From assembly GCF_002095395.1 (NCBI RefSeq), contig NZ_MJEI01000096.1:93785-157784 (forward strand): a DNA stretch of 64,000 nt, given 5' to 3'. Origin of the DNA: Williamsia sp. 1135. Lineage in GTDB: Bacteria; Actinomycetota; Actinomycetes; Mycobacteriales; Mycobacteriaceae. Below, piece after piece: positions 1 to 8,939 of the stretch; the first letter of the stretch is position 1; each line of letters starts with the position of its first letter. A program made the position numbers and the translations under genes. The notes under the pieces were generated by a model that did not search any database, was not told where the DNA came from, and saw only the letters and a program-made list of their open reading frames with translations.

Positions 1-315
1 CTACGCGAGGCCATCTCGCAAGGGGCCGCCGTCGTGATCACCACGGGCGGTACCGGATTGAGCCCCACCGATCACACGCCCGAGCAGACCGCCGCTGTAC
101 TCGACCGGCAGATCCCGGGCCTCGCCGCCGCCATCCGCCGCAGTGGGCTGCCGAAGGTGCCCACCGCCGTCCTCTCACGAGGCCTCGCCGGCACCGTGGG
201 TCGCACGCTGATCGTGAACCTGCCCGGCTCGACCGGCGGGGTGAAGGACGGCCTCGAGGTGCTGGATCCGGTGCTCGCCCACGCCGTCGACCAGATCAAT
301 GGAGGCGATCACTGA
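1..315 (+). CDS. mog: MogA/MoaB family molybdenum cofactor protein (3' part)
   Basis: The last 104 codons of a MogA/MoaB-type protein; the 5' end lies outside the window. The family adenylylates molybdopterin or is a close paralogue of the enzyme that does, in the cytosolic Moco pathway. Visible are the TTGGTG motif with the following SPTD, and the late [11 protein letters not shown] loop, both typical of the family's nucleotide/pterin site. The stop overlaps the moaE start by one base (TGATG), so the two are translationally coupled. This matches the recalled mycobacterial order mog-moaE2 upstream of rpfA. MoaB versus MogA cannot be separated without the N-terminus. Confidence 0.9.
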   Translation, partial: LREAISQGAAVVITTGGTGLSPTDHTPEQTAAVLDRQIPGLAAAIRRSGLPKVPTAVLSRGLAGTVGRTLIVNLPGSTGGVKDGLEVLDPVLAHAVDQINGGDH

Positions 316-752
316 TGTCTGCCGTCGTCGCGCGAGCGGCCGTCACAGAAGAGCCGTTGTCGACCGCCTTTCACGAGCAACTCGCGGCCGATGCCGCCGG
401 TGGCACCGCTGGGGCGATCGTGAGCTTCGTCGGCGCTGTACGCAACCACGACGGTGGCCGGGACGTGACCGCGCTGAACTACAGTGCCCACCCCACCGCG
501 GCCGACGTCGTCGCGAAGGTGGTCGCCGACGTGGCGGCGGGCGCCGAGGGGGTACGGGCGGTCGCGGTGTCGCACCGGGTCGGTGACCTCCTGATCGGTG
601 ACGCCGCACTGGTGGTCGCCGTCGCCGCCGACCATCGTGGCGCCGCCTTCGCCACCTGTTCACTCCTCGTCGATGAGGTGAAAGCCCAACTCCCGGTCTG
701 GAAACACCAGATCTTCGCCGATGGTTCCGACGAGTGGGTCGGATCGGCCTGA
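315..752 (+). CDS. moaE: Molybdopterin synthase catalytic subunit MoaE
   Basis: 145 residues, normal MoaE length. The large subunit of molybdopterin synthase transfers sulfur from the MoaD C-terminal thiocarboxylate to precursor Z (cPMP). The N-terminal [11 protein letters not shown] segment and the C-terminal [20 protein letters not shown] block are the family's conserved regions; the lysines in the latter are the catalytic ones in E. coli MoaE. The ATG overlaps the stop of the upstream mog gene, so no separate promoter is expected. The partner moaD is 2 kb away on the other strand, next to moaA. Confidence 0.95.
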   Translation: MSAVVARAAVTEEPLSTAFHEQLAADAAGGTAGAIVSFVGAVRNHDGGRDVTALNYSAHPTAADVVAKVVADVAAGAEGVRAVAVSHRVGDLLIGDAALVVAVAADHRGAAFATCSLLVDEVKAQLPVWKHQIFADGSDEWVGSA

Positions 753-775
753 CGTTCTCCCCTCACGGGTCGCGA

Positions 776-804
776 TTGAAGTTCGCGCAGTTGCCCGGTA
801 CGGT
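776..804 (+). promoter_or_regulatory. Leaderless promoter of the secreted lipase
   Basis: A -35-like TTGAAG (776-781), a 17-bp spacer and a -10-like TACGGT (799-804). The ATG at 811 follows the -10 by six bases, so transcription is expected to start at or next to the start codon. There is no Shine-Dalgarno sequence before the ATG, which fits. Confidence 0.6.
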
Positions 805-810
805 CCGACC

Positions 811-1572
811 ATGAAAACCAAGGGTTGCCTAACACGCGCGCTGTCTGCCATGGTCCTGCTGACCGCCGTCGGCTCGCTGTCCATACCGGCTGCGTCGGCC
901 GACGGAGTTCCGGCGGGGGAGCGCATCGTCGTCCTGGTGCCCGGCCAGCAGGCGACTCCTGGGACCACGAGCCTGGATCAGTACGAGGACATGGCAGCCG
1001 AGCTCACCGCGCAGGGGTACACCGTGCACACGGTCGATGTGAAAGGCCTTGATCTCCCCGCCGACACCCGCGTCGTCGAGGCCGCGGTCGCGAAAGCCAC
1101 CGCAGGCGTTGACGCCGAATCGGTGGCGATCGTCGGCCACAGCTACGGTGGACTCTCGGCCCGTAGTTATCTGAAGACCCTCGGTGGATCAGACGTGGTC
1201 GACACCTACATCGCCATCGGCACCCCGCAGTACGGATCTCCCGGTGGCTGCGCGCAACTGCCCGGATTCGGTTGGGACGGCTGCCCGGTGACCCCGTTCA
1301 TCGCCGACCTCATCACCGGCGACGACACCCCGGGCGACACGGCGTACTACTCGATCCGCAGCGACGAGGAACTGGCGGACGGTCGTCTCGATGGCGGCCA
1401 ATACCGGGTTGCACCGATTCCTGACCTCGTCCATGAGGTCGAACCGGCCGATCCGCGGGTCGTCGTTGCAGTCTCGGAGATCCTCGCCGGCCACAGTCCT
1501 GCTGAGTTCGTCGACGAGGCCGAGGGGGACATCACGCTCGAGAAGACGCTGTTCCCGGCACCCACCCGCTGA
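811..1572 (+). CDS. Secreted alpha/beta-hydrolase, lipase class 2-like
   Basis: 253 residues starting at ATG 811, chosen because the sequence from there is a clean Sec signal peptide (MKTKG, hydrophobic core, cleavage near AASA at residue 30) and because a -10 hexamer lies six bases upstream. The nucleophile elbow GHSYGG puts the catalytic serine at about residue 111. Two cysteines near GGCAQLPGFGWDGC may form a disulfide, as in exported actinobacterial lipases. Likely role: extracellular ester or triglyceride hydrolysis; the substrate cannot be read from sequence. It is followed by a strong hairpin shared with the convergent rpf gene. Confidence 0.85.
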   Translation: MKTKGCLTRALSAMVLLTAVGSLSIPAASADGVPAGERIVVLVPGQQATPGTTSLDQYEDMAAELTAQGYTVHTVDVKGLDLPADTRVVEAAVAKATAGVDAESVAIVGHSYGGLSARSYLKTLGGSDVVDTYIAIGTPQYGSPGGCAQLPGFGWDGCPVTPFIADLITGDDTPGDTAYYSIRSDEELADGRLDGGQYRVAPIPDLVHEVEPADPRVVVAVSEILAGHSPAEFVDEAEGDITLEKTLFPAPTR

Positions 1573-1604
1573 CCCATTCTTGGAACCGTAGAGAAGGAAT
1601 GGAA

Positions 1605-1645
1605 AAGGGCCCCGCACGGACTCAGATGTCGCGTGCGGGGCCCTT
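1605..1645. terminator. Bidirectional terminator hairpin
   Basis: A perfect 14-bp stem (AAGGGCCCCGCACG at 1605-1618 with its complement at 1632-1645) and a 13-nt loop, between the convergent lipase and rpf genes. A-rich bases precede and T-rich bases follow, so it can end transcription from both sides. Confidence 0.85.
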
Positions 1646-1662
1646 CGTCTGGGTCTCCGTGA

Positions 1663-2494
<832 letters not shown>

Positions 2495-2668
2495 GCGAGC
2501 CGGGAATATTCAATTGCGTTGCGGTCGATCAGATCAACCGAGTCAGACGGTACGTGTTAATTCGGGTCGACACACATCTTTGTGAGGTGAGGTGTTTGAC
2601 GTGTCGGGAGGCCATTTCGCGTTCATTTCGTATTCGCGCTGCTCATCGCTATGACTGTCGTCCCGTGT

Positions 2669-2688
2669 CCGTACCGTGACCGTACCGT
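2669..2688. repeat. Direct repeat, possible response-regulator site
   Basis: Two identical 9-mers CCGTACCGT at 2669-2677 and 2680-2688. Their 11-bp period equals one helical turn, as for OmpR-family response regulators. They lie two bases from the CRP-like site in the rpfA upstream region. A role for MtrA, which controls rpf genes in relatives, is an inference only. Confidence 0.4.
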
Positions 2689-2690
2689 TA

Positions 2691-2706
2691 TGTGATGAAG
2701 GTCACT
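2691..2706. promoter_or_regulatory. CRP/GlxR-like operator upstream of rpfA
   Basis: TGTGATGAAGGTCACT fits TGTGA-N6-TCACa, the cAMP-receptor protein consensus shared by Mycobacterium Crp and Corynebacterium GlxR. Both regulators are known to control rpf genes. The site is about 200 bp upstream of the riboswitch. The rest of the 2495-2775 gap shows no other gene. Confidence 0.6.
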
Positions 2707-2775
2707 GTGTCATCCGAAGGAATGAGGCGGCGTTGTGGGTCGATCGACCCGATCGCCAACCCTCAATCGATGGTC

Positions 2776-3024
2776 TCATCCGCCCGCGAAGGGTGGGAGC
2801 ACGTCCACGGTGTCGCCGCTCGACAGCACGCGCGAGCGGTCGCGAACGGCAATTGACTCATGCAGATACGAGCATCGGTTAAGTACGTTGGCCAATTCTG
2901 GATTCTGTTGACCCAACACATTTTCCAGATCGGCAAGTGTGGCTTTGTCAGTGAGCTTCACCACAGTTTGTTCAGTCCCTGCTGCAGCTTGGGCTGCGGC
3001 GAAGAAACGGACGCAGATCTCCAT
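2776..3024 (-). CDS. moaD: Molybdopterin synthase small subunit MoaD
   Basis: 82 residues, a ubiquitin-like MoaD/ThiS fold protein. The decisive feature is the C-terminal PPFAGG: the terminal Gly-Gly is adenylylated and thiocarboxylated to carry sulfur for cPMP conversion. Length and the internal VDVLPP segment fit MoaD. The start lies one base after the moaA stop, so moaA-moaD form one transcript. The partner MoaE is encoded on the opposite strand at 315-752. Confidence 0.93.
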   Translation of the reverse strand: MEICVRFFAAAQAAAGTEQTVVKLTDKATLADLENVLGQQNPELANVLNRCSYLHESIAVRDRSRVLSSGDTVDVLPPFAGG

Positions 3025-3025
3025 C

Positions 3026-4117
3026 TCAGCCGCCGATCGCAGACATCGGTCGGGACGGCTGCAGGAAGCCCGGTTCGTTCACGCCGTGGCCCGGGAGCTT
3101 GCCCCAGGTGGATTCGCGCCACCGCAGCGCGATTTCTTCATCTGAAGAAGAAGTTGACTTCAGCAAATCGGCCAGATCCGTCTCGTCGGTGGCGAAGAGG
3201 CAGTTACGCAGTTGTCCGTCCGCGGTCAGGCGGGTGCGGTCGCAGTCACCGCAGAACGGCCGCGTGACCGATGCGATGACCCCGACGCGGGCCGGCTTCC
3301 CGTCGGCACCGAGGTACCCCTCGACGGTCCAGCGCTGCGCGGGCGCGGCGCCTCGTGGTGCGGCATCCGGGCGCAGATCGAACTCCCGTTGCAGCCGCTC
3401 CAGGATCTGGTCCGCGGTGATCATGGTGGTGCGCGACCAGTGATGCTCGGCGTCGAGAGGCATCTGCTCGATGATGCGGAGTTCGTAGCCGCGGTCCAGG
3501 CACATCCGGAGCAGCGCGGCGGCATCGTCGAGACCGTGCTCGGTGTCGAGGACGGCGTTCACCTTCACCGGGAACAGGCCGGCCGTTGCCGCTGCCTCCA
3601 GTCCGGCGAGCACGTCGGGTAGCCGGTCGCGACGCGTGATCGCGGCGAATCTGGCCGCATCGACCGTGTCGAGCGATACGTTCACCCGGTTCAGTCCGGC
3701 GTCGGCCAGCCGCTTGGCCTGATGTTTCAGGCCCAGGCCATTGGTGGTGAGCGCGATCTCGGGACGTGGGTCCAGTGCGGCGACGGCCTCGATGATGTCG
3801 GGCAGGTCTTTTCGTAGCAACGGTTCACCGCCGGTGAAGCGCACTGCTTCGACGCCTAGATGCCGCACGCCGATCGAGACCGCCCGAACGATTTCCTCGG
3901 CGGTCAGAACTTTGTCCCGCGCAAGCCAATCGAGTCCCTCTGCGGGCATGCAGTAGGTGCAGCGTAGGTTGCAGCGGTCGGTGACCGAGACGCGCAGATC
4001 ACGTACGGCGCGCCCAAAGGTGTCGACCATGGGTCCGCTGGTGGGCATGGCGGCGTCGCGCAGAACGGGCTTCTGCGCGGACAAGCCGCTCGGCATGCCG
4101 AGAGCGATGACAGTCAC
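3026..4117 (-). CDS. moaA: GTP 3',8-cyclase MoaA
   Basis: 363 residues, radical-SAM enzyme of the first Moco step (GTP to 3',8-cyclo-GTP). The N-terminal cluster motif CNLRCTYC (Cys about 49, 53, 56) is followed by TGGEPLL; the second [4Fe-4S] site is CGDC with a third Cys in LRNCLF; the C-terminus ends MSAIGG with the essential Gly-Gly. The GTG at 4117 is chosen because the N-terminus then reads VTVIALGMP, as recalled for mycobacterial MoaA2 (MTLTALGMP), and because TACGCT (4130-4125) lies seven bases upstream, a leaderless arrangement. Upstream in-frame codons are Arg/Ser-rich and overlap the next gene, so they are not coding. Confidence 0.95.
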   Translation of the reverse strand: MTVIALGMPSGLSAQKPVLRDAAMPTSGPMVDTFGRAVRDLRVSVTDRCNLRCTYCMPAEGLDWLARDKVLTAEEIVRAVSIGVRHLGVEAVRFTGGEPLLRKDLPDIIEAVAALDPRPEIALTTNGLGLKHQAKRLADAGLNRVNVSLDTVDAARFAAITRRDRLPDVLAGLEAAATAGLFPVKVNAVLDTEHGLDDAAALLRMCLDRGYELRIIEQMPLDAEHHWSRTTMITADQILERLQREFDLRPDAAPRGAAPAQRWTVEGYLGADGKPARVGVIASVTRPFCGDCDRTRLTADGQLRNCLFATDETDLADLLKSTSSSDEEIALRWRESTWGKLPGHGVNEPGFLQPSRPMSAIGG

Positions 4118-4217
4118 AGCCCCCAGCGTACGGTTTGTGTCGGTTGATGGTCGGGCCGCCGGGGGTGATGGCCGTGGCCGCATCCGTACATGCGGACGCC
4201 GTCGCCGTCTGAGTCCG

Positions 4218-4745
4218 CTACTGCGGAGTCGATGCCTTTTTCCGTTCCAGGGCGCGGAAGGTGCTCGCGTGAAAGACCAGCGGTTCGTGGACCGGGTCGG
4301 CGCGCAAGGCGTTGACCTTGAGCAACACCAGGCTGTGGTCGCCTGCGGGAATTTCGTTGTAGATGGTGCAGGAGAGCTGGGCGACGGCCCCGCCGATGAA
4401 CAGTGCCCCGTCCTCGGTCGTCTCGAGATCGAGCCCGGTGAAGCGGCGATCCGCGGCTCCGGCGAGCTGCTTGCACTCGGCGTCCTGATCATGGGCGAAG
4501 ACCGACACCCCGAGTACCGGCGCATTACGGAGTTTCGGCCACGTGGTCGACTCGTTCTGCACGCACAGCGACACCAACGGCGGGTCGAGTGAGACCGTGG
4601 CAAATGAGCTGGCGGCCAGGCCGATCGATTGATCACCGGACTGATGGCAGACCGCCACCACACCGGTCGGGAAACAGCTGTAGGCGCGCCGTAAGGCCGA
4701 TCCATCGCTGGTCGGCGTCAGGGCTCCGTCGATTGGTGTCGTCAT
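4218..4745 (-). CDS. Flavin reductase family protein
   Basis: 175 residues beginning at ATG 4745. It has the flavin-reductase-like split-barrel features: FPTGVVAVCHQ near the N-terminus, the flavin-contact run IGLAASSFATVSLDPPLVSL, and DHSLVLLKVNAL late in the protein, as in HsaB/nitrilotriacetate-monooxygenase component B. Such proteins reduce FMN or FAD with NAD(P)H for a partner monooxygenase. No two-component oxygenase is adjacent; the nearest candidate in the window is the StyA-like protein at 51-52.5 kb, and any pairing is speculative. A TAGGCT hexamer ten bases before the ATG suggests a very short leader. Confidence 0.88.
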   Translation of the reverse strand: MTTPIDGALTPTSDGSALRRAYSCFPTGVVAVCHQSGDQSIGLAASSFATVSLDPPLVSLCVQNESTTWPKLRNAPVLGVSVFAHDQDAECKQLAGAADRRFTGLDLETTEDGALFIGGAVAQLSCTIYNEIPAGDHSLVLLKVNALRADPVHEPLVFHASTFRALERKKASTPQ

Positions 4746-4758
4746 GTCACCGACCAGC

Positions 4759-5004
4759 CTAGTTCGCCGGGGTGTCGCCGGTCGGGTTGCGCCGCTCGGC
4801 ACGCTGCCGTCGGCCTGATCGCAGGGCAAAAATCAGCCCGAATAAAAATCCGAGGGGCGCGCACATGGTTAGTAGATAGACGAACAGCGGTGCGCTCTCA
4901 CCGGTGATCGGCGTCATCAAGAACAGCACGGCCAGTGCGATGAGCCCGATCGCGAAGAGCCCCAGTGCCACCCGCAGGAGCAGGTTGCCGTCGGTTTTGC
5001 GCAT
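4759..5004 (-). CDS. Small two-helix membrane protein
   Basis: 81 residues with two predicted membrane helices (about 9-29 and 38-60) and a basic, Arg-rich tail (LRSGRRQRAERR). No known domain is recognised. Its place between moaA and the cold-shock gene matches the recalled M. tuberculosis membrane protein Rv0870c, so it is probably its positional counterpart. ATG 5004 is preceded by TACCGT (5017-5012) at seven bases, a leaderless pattern. It ends 13 bases before the flavin reductase start, so the two may be cotranscribed. Confidence 0.75.
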   Translation of the reverse strand: MRKTDGNLLLRVALGLFAIGLIALAVLFLMTPITGESAPLFVYLLTMCAPLGFLFGLIFALRSGRRQRAERRNPTGDTPAN

Positions 5005-5071
5005 GTGGTCAACGGTAGTGCAGTCCGCCGGGGGCGGGAAAACCCCTGTGCTGCCCGCGGGGGCCAGGGGC

Positions 5072-5077
5072 TAGACT
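5072..5077 (+). promoter_or_regulatory. -10 element of cold-shock gene
   Basis: TAGACT, a TANNNT-type -10, about 82 bases before the cold-shock GTG. It implies a 5' untranslated leader of roughly 75 nt, unlike the leaderless neighbours. Long leaders are common for csp genes; no specific fold is claimed. Confidence 0.4.
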
Positions 5078-5159
5078 GACCCAAACGCGTCTGGCTGGAC
5101 CTACCGTCACAGCGGGCGCTTTCGTTTTGTTTGATGACGAGCAGATGAGGGTGAGCGCA

Positions 5160-5576
5160 GTGCCCAGCGGCAAGGTGAAGTGGTACGACGCGGAGAAGGG
5201 CTTCGGCTTTCTCTCGCAAGATGAGGGCGAAGACGTCTACGTGCGTTCGTCCGCGCTCCCCGATGGGATCGAGGCGCTCAAGCCCGGCCAGAAGGTCGAG
5301 TTCGGGATGGCCGCGGGACGTCGTGGGCCGCAGGCGTTGTCGGTGAAGGTGCTCGATCCGGCCCCGAGCGTCGCCAAGAACACGCGCGAGGCCGCACGCA
5401 AAGATCAGCCGAAGAAGCACACCACCGACGAACTGCACGGCATGATCGCCGACCTCGTCACGCTGCTCGAGGGCAAGGTGCAGCCGGATCTGCGCAAGGG
5501 GCGTTACCCCGATCGCAAGACCGCGCAGATGATCTCCGAGGTCGTGCGGGCCGTGGCCCGCGAGCTCGAGAACTAG
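5160..5576 (+). CDS. cspB: Cold-shock domain protein with C-terminal extension
   Basis: 138 residues. The first 65 form a cold-shock domain with RNP-1 KGFGFLS and a degenerate RNP-2 DVYVRSS, which bind single-stranded RNA/DNA. A charged C-terminal region of about 70 residues follows, as in the recalled Rv0871 family and unlike 67-residue CspA. GTG 5160 is chosen: GAGGGTGAG lies just upstream and the protein then starts [10 protein letters not shown], matching the family. Upstream in-frame ATGs would add unrelated residues. It ends just before a palindromic repeat that likely terminates transcription. Confidence 0.9.
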   Translation: MPSGKVKWYDAEKGFGFLSQDEGEDVYVRSSALPDGIEALKPGQKVEFGMAAGRRGPQALSVKVLDPAPSVAKNTREAARKDQPKKHTTDELHGMIADLVTLLEGKVQPDLRKGRYPDRKTAQMISEVVRAVARELEN

Positions 5577-5583
5577 CCCGACC

Positions 5584-5648
5584 TCCGATCTTGGTGGGTT
5601 CTGGCGAGCGTTTCCCCTGGTCACGCGCGCCACAACCCACCATTTCCG
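5584..5648. repeat. Palindromic repeat, copy 1 (terminator-like)
   Basis: Arms TTGGTGGGTTCTGGCGAGCG (5591-5610) and CGCGCGCCACAACCCACCA (5624-5642) pair with two mismatches. It lies between the convergent cold-shock and DUF2771 genes, so it can act as a shared terminator. The same arm words recur at 18.5 and 54.5 kb. Confidence 0.75.
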
Positions 5649-5662
5649 GTTGCGGCTGGGTG

Positions 5663-6196
5663 TTACTGACTCTGAGCGGGCACCTCGACGCCGTCCGGGA
5701 GGGTGTCGATTCCCCAGATTCCGCGGGGTACGAAGCCGAACTCGTCCTCGACCTGTGAAGGTTGCTTGATCTCGATGGCGGCCAGGATCCGGTCGCGAGT
5801 CGAGTCGAGCGTGATCGTTCGTGCCGAATCACTGGGGTAGAAGACCTCGTCGCCGATGTCCGAACCCTCGGCGGTGAGGTACTGCACCACCAGGGTCCAC
5901 GGACCGACCGCCAGCTCTGCCGACAGGGACAGCATCACGGTGTCTCCGACCTTCACCGGAACTCGTGCCGGCGGGTCGAGCGCCTCCTGGTTGCACTTCT
6001 GCATGTCGATGCTGCAGTACTTGAGCGGCTCCACCCGGACGAGCTTGTCTCCGCTGGCCACCTGCACGTACGGGGTGTCGTCGGCCTCGTGTCCCGACGC
6101 CAGCACTGCCACGGAACTGGCGACGACGGCGACGAAGAGGACAGCGACGATCGAGAAGATGGCGAAGAACTTCTTTTCGCCCGAGGACAATCTCAT
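5663..6196 (-). CDS. DUF2771-like membrane-anchored exported protein
   Basis: 177 residues with one N-terminal membrane anchor (about 10-33) and an exported domain of about 140 residues containing two cysteines (KYCSIDMQKCNQ) that could form a disulfide. The look and position, directly downstream of the MFS gene with a 4-bp ATGA overlap, match recalled Rv0875c/DUF2771. Function unknown; coupling suggests it may assist the transporter. The family name rests on overall resemblance and context. Confidence 0.75.
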   Translation of the reverse strand: MRLSSGEKKFFAIFSIVAVLFVAVVASSVAVLASGHEADDTPYVQVASGDKLVRVEPLKYCSIDMQKCNQEALDPPARVPVKVGDTVMLSLSAELAVGPWTLVVQYLTAEGSDIGDEVFYPSDSARTITLDSTRDRILAAIEIKQPSQVEDEFGFVPRGIWGIDTLPDGVEVPAQSQ

Positions 6197-8067
6197 GCGC
6201 CGTGTGCACCTTTGTTCCAGGCCTCGCGGGTTTTCGGATCGATGTGGATCGCGCCGGTCGGCATTGTCATGTCTGGTCGTTTGCCGCCGAAGCCGGGGAC
6301 GAGTGTCGACCCTCGGTTGGTGACGAAGGTCTGGATGAATCCGAGTGCCAGCAGTCCCGCGACCACACCGAAGCCGATGGTGAGGTTGGGCGGCAGCAGG
6401 ACTCCGAGCGATGCGCCGAACACCCAGCTCATCTGCAGCACGGTTTCGGAGCGACCGAAGGCAGAGGCCCGGGACTCGTCGGGCAGGTCATCCTGGATCG
6501 ATGAATCGAGGCACACCTTGCCGATGGCGCTGGTGCCCGAGGCGATCAGTGCCGCGATGGCGATCAGCAGCAGGTTGCTGAAGATGGCGGCCACCGCCGC
6601 GACGACCATGCAGGCCCCGGTGACGATGACGATGATGTTCTGGGGGTTCTTCAGCTCGAGGCGGGTGCCGGTCGCGTTGCCGATGAAGTTGCCGATACCG
6701 GCCGCGGCTCCGACGGCGCCCAGCATCGCGACCTGCGCCCATCCGCTGCCCCCGCCCTGCTGCGACTTGGCGTAGAACGCGATGAACAGGGTCAGGAACC
6801 CGGTGAGGATGCGGATGGTGCCGTTGCCCCACAGGCCCACCAGGACGTTGCGCCCCAGGGGCTGACGCATGCTGGCCGCGAGCGCCTTGACCGGCGACTG
6901 TTTCTCACCGGGCGGCTCGGTCGCCGCAGGACCGGAATCGGGCCGGTACAGCGGGTCGCGGGCGGGTTCACCGTGGTAGGTGAGTGTGGTCGGGACCTCA
7001 CCGGCAGTGACCTCCACCCACGACGGGATCCGCATGCACAGCACGGCGCCGACGACGGTGATGATGGCCAACCACACCATCGCTCCCGGGAGATGCAGCG
7101 GCAGCACCTTGCCGAGCAGGACCTCGCACAGCGCTGCGACGCCGCCGCCGATGATGGTTCCGCCGACCAGTCCGAAGGTGGTCAGCCGGGAGTTCACCCG
7201 CACGAGGTCGATGGACGGGGGTAGGACACGGGGCGTGACAGCGGACTTCAGGACTCCAAAGGACTTGGACAGCACCAGCATTCCGAGAGCGCACGGATAG
7301 AGCACCCACGGGTCGTACGTCAGTTGACTGGTGGCGGCGTCCCACCCGCAGTTGGCCATGATCAACACGGCCAGGAGTGTGCGTCCGACGAACGTCCCGG
7401 CCATCGCGATACGGCGGCCGCGTTGCAGTTTGTCGAGCATCGGCCCGATCAGCGGTGCGATGATCGCGAACGGCGCGATGGTCAGCAGCAGATAGAGGCC
7501 GACCTTGCCCTTGGACTCGGCGCTCGCCGCGGCGAAGAACAGGGTGTTCGCCAGGGCGATGGTCATGGCGGCGTCGACGGCGAAGTTGACGACGGTCGGG
7601 TAGGTGAGCGCGGTCAGACCCGAACGGTCGGCGCCGTCGGCCGTGGCGGCCTGGTGGATCTTGCCGATGCCCTTGGACGTCAGTTCGCGCCCGCGCAGCG
7701 CGGCCACCCGCGTGACCGTGAGCTTGCGAGGCATCGCACGCTGGTTGTCGTCGCGGTGGTAGTCGGTCTCGTCGAGCGGCGGCAGATGCGGATTGTGCGA
7801 GGTCTGCTGCCGGGTCTCGTGGCGGGTTGCACCCGGCGAGGGATAGGCCGCGGTCGGCGGGTTGCCGGGGGGCGAGTTGCCGGGGGGCGAGGGCCCGGCC
7901 GGAGGTGGGCCCGGCGGTCGTTGTCGAGGCGGCGGGGGGCCCTGGCGCGGTGGCCTCGGGCCGGCGGCACCGTCGACCGGATAGTTTGCTGCTCCCGGGT
8001 GCGCGCCGGGCGACGGGCGAGGAGGCTGCCTCGGGTCGCGTGGTGCATTTCCTCGGTTCACTTCCAC
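6193..8067 (-). CDS. MFS transporter with proline-rich N-terminus
   Basis: 624 residues. A cytosolic Pro/Gly-rich region of about 110 residues precedes a charged linker (MPRKLTVTRVAALRGRELTSKGI) and 12 predicted membrane helices of the major facilitator type, with a long central loop. GTG 8067 has AGGGAAC about eight bases upstream. It overlaps the DUF2771 gene by four bases. Order and architecture match recalled Rv0876c of M. tuberculosis. Substrate unknown. The low-complexity N-terminus is unusual for an MFS protein and may be an interaction region. Confidence 0.85.
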   Translation of the reverse strand: MEVNRGNAPRDPRQPPRPSPGAHPGAANYPVDGAAGPRPPRQGPPPPRQRPPGPPPAGPSPPGNSPPGNPPTAAYPSPGATRHETRQQTSHNPHLPPLDETDYHRDDNQRAMPRKLTVTRVAALRGRELTSKGIGKIHQAATADGADRSGLTALTYPTVVNFAVDAAMTIALANTLFFAAASAESKGKVGLYLLLTIAPFAIIAPLIGPMLDKLQRGRRIAMAGTFVGRTLLAVLIMANCGWDAATSQLTYDPWVLYPCALGMLVLSKSFGVLKSAVTPRVLPPSIDLVRVNSRLTTFGLVGGTIIGGGVAALCEVLLGKVLPLHLPGAMVWLAIITVVGAVLCMRIPSWVEVTAGEVPTTLTYHGEPARDPLYRPDSGPAATEPPGEKQSPVKALAASMRQPLGRNVLVGLWGNGTIRILTGFLTLFIAFYAKSQQGGGSGWAQVAMLGAVGAAAGIGNFIGNATGTRLELKNPQNIIVIVTGACMVVAAVAAIFSNLLLIAIAALIASGTSAIGKVCLDSSIQDDLPDESRASAFGRSETVLQMSWVFGASLGVLLPPNLTIGFGVVAGLLALGFIQTFVTNRGSTLVPGFGGKRPDMTMPTGAIHIDPKTREAWNKGAHGA

Positions 8068-8142
8068 GATTGTTCCCTATCCCCGGTTGGCCGACCAACC
8101 CTCGGGCGCCTGCGGCGAGTTGCGATACGGCACACTGGAGGG

Positions 8143-8934
8143 GTGAACGCGGTAACCGAGCAGGCAGACACAGCAACTGATCACGAACAGGCAGATCAGC
8201 AGCGCGTGGCAACGTTGCTGGCCGGGGCCGTCTCGCAGGCGCGGGAGGCCATCGACGCAGAGGGTGACGAGGTCGGTGACCACCTCGACGCGGTGACCGA
8301 GGCGAGCTACACCGTCACCCACTACTTCGCCGCCGACGTCCCCGGTTACCGGGGATGGCAGTGGTGCGTCGTGCTCGCGGGCTGTCCCGACAGCGACGAC
8401 GTGACCGTCAACGAGGTCGCCCTGCTCCCCGGATCCCAGGCGCTGACCGCGCCCGACTGGGTGCCGTGGGCCGAGCGGCTCAAACCGGGCGATCTCCATC
8501 CCGGCGACCTGCTCGCCAGCCCACCCGACGACCCCCGCCTGGAACCGGGCTACGTCGACAACGGCGACGTCGATCCCGTCGACCCGGCAACACAGGTCGT
8601 CGCGGAACTGGGCCTGGGCCGCGACCGGTTGATGACTCGCGAAGCCCGCCTCGACACCGCGCAGCGTTGGGCCGAAGGCGAATACGGCCCGGACTCGCCG
8701 ATGGCGCAAGGCGCTCGCCACAATTGCGTCAGCTGCGGTTTCTACCTCCCGATCGTCGGCGCACTGCGCGCGGCGTTCGGGGTGTGCGCCAACGAGTACT
8801 CCGCGGACGGGCGGGTGGTGCACGCCGATCACGGGTGCGGTGCCCACACCGACGTCAAGGCGCCCTCGGGTGCCGGCAGTCCGGCCTATGACGCCTTCGA
8901 CGACGGTGCGGTCGAAATCCACGCCAACTCCTGA
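8143..8934 (+). CDS. DUF3027 family protein
   Basis: 263 residues, soluble and acidic, with no signal or membrane segment. The C-terminal part has a possible metal site HNCVSCGFYLP ... FGVCANEYSADGRVVHADHGCGAH with four cysteines and several histidines. I recognise it as the actinobacterial DUF3027 family (recalled Rv0877), whose function is unknown. GTG 8143 is used; a GGAGG sits too close for normal spacing, while CACACT six bases upstream would suit leaderless initiation. It is followed after five bases by the GHKL ATPase gene. Confidence 0.82.
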   Translation: MNAVTEQADTATDHEQADQQRVATLLAGAVSQAREAIDAEGDEVGDHLDAVTEASYTVTHYFAADVPGYRGWQWCVVLAGCPDSDDVTVNEVALLPGSQALTAPDWVPWAERLKPGDLHPGDLLASPPDDPRLEPGYVDNGDVDPVDPATQVVAELGLGRDRLMTREARLDTAQRWAEGEYGPDSPMAQGARHNCVSCGFYLPIVGALRAAFGVCANEYSADGRVVHADHGCGAHTDVKAPSGAGSPAYDAFDDGAVEIHANS

Positions 8935-8939
8935 CGCCG

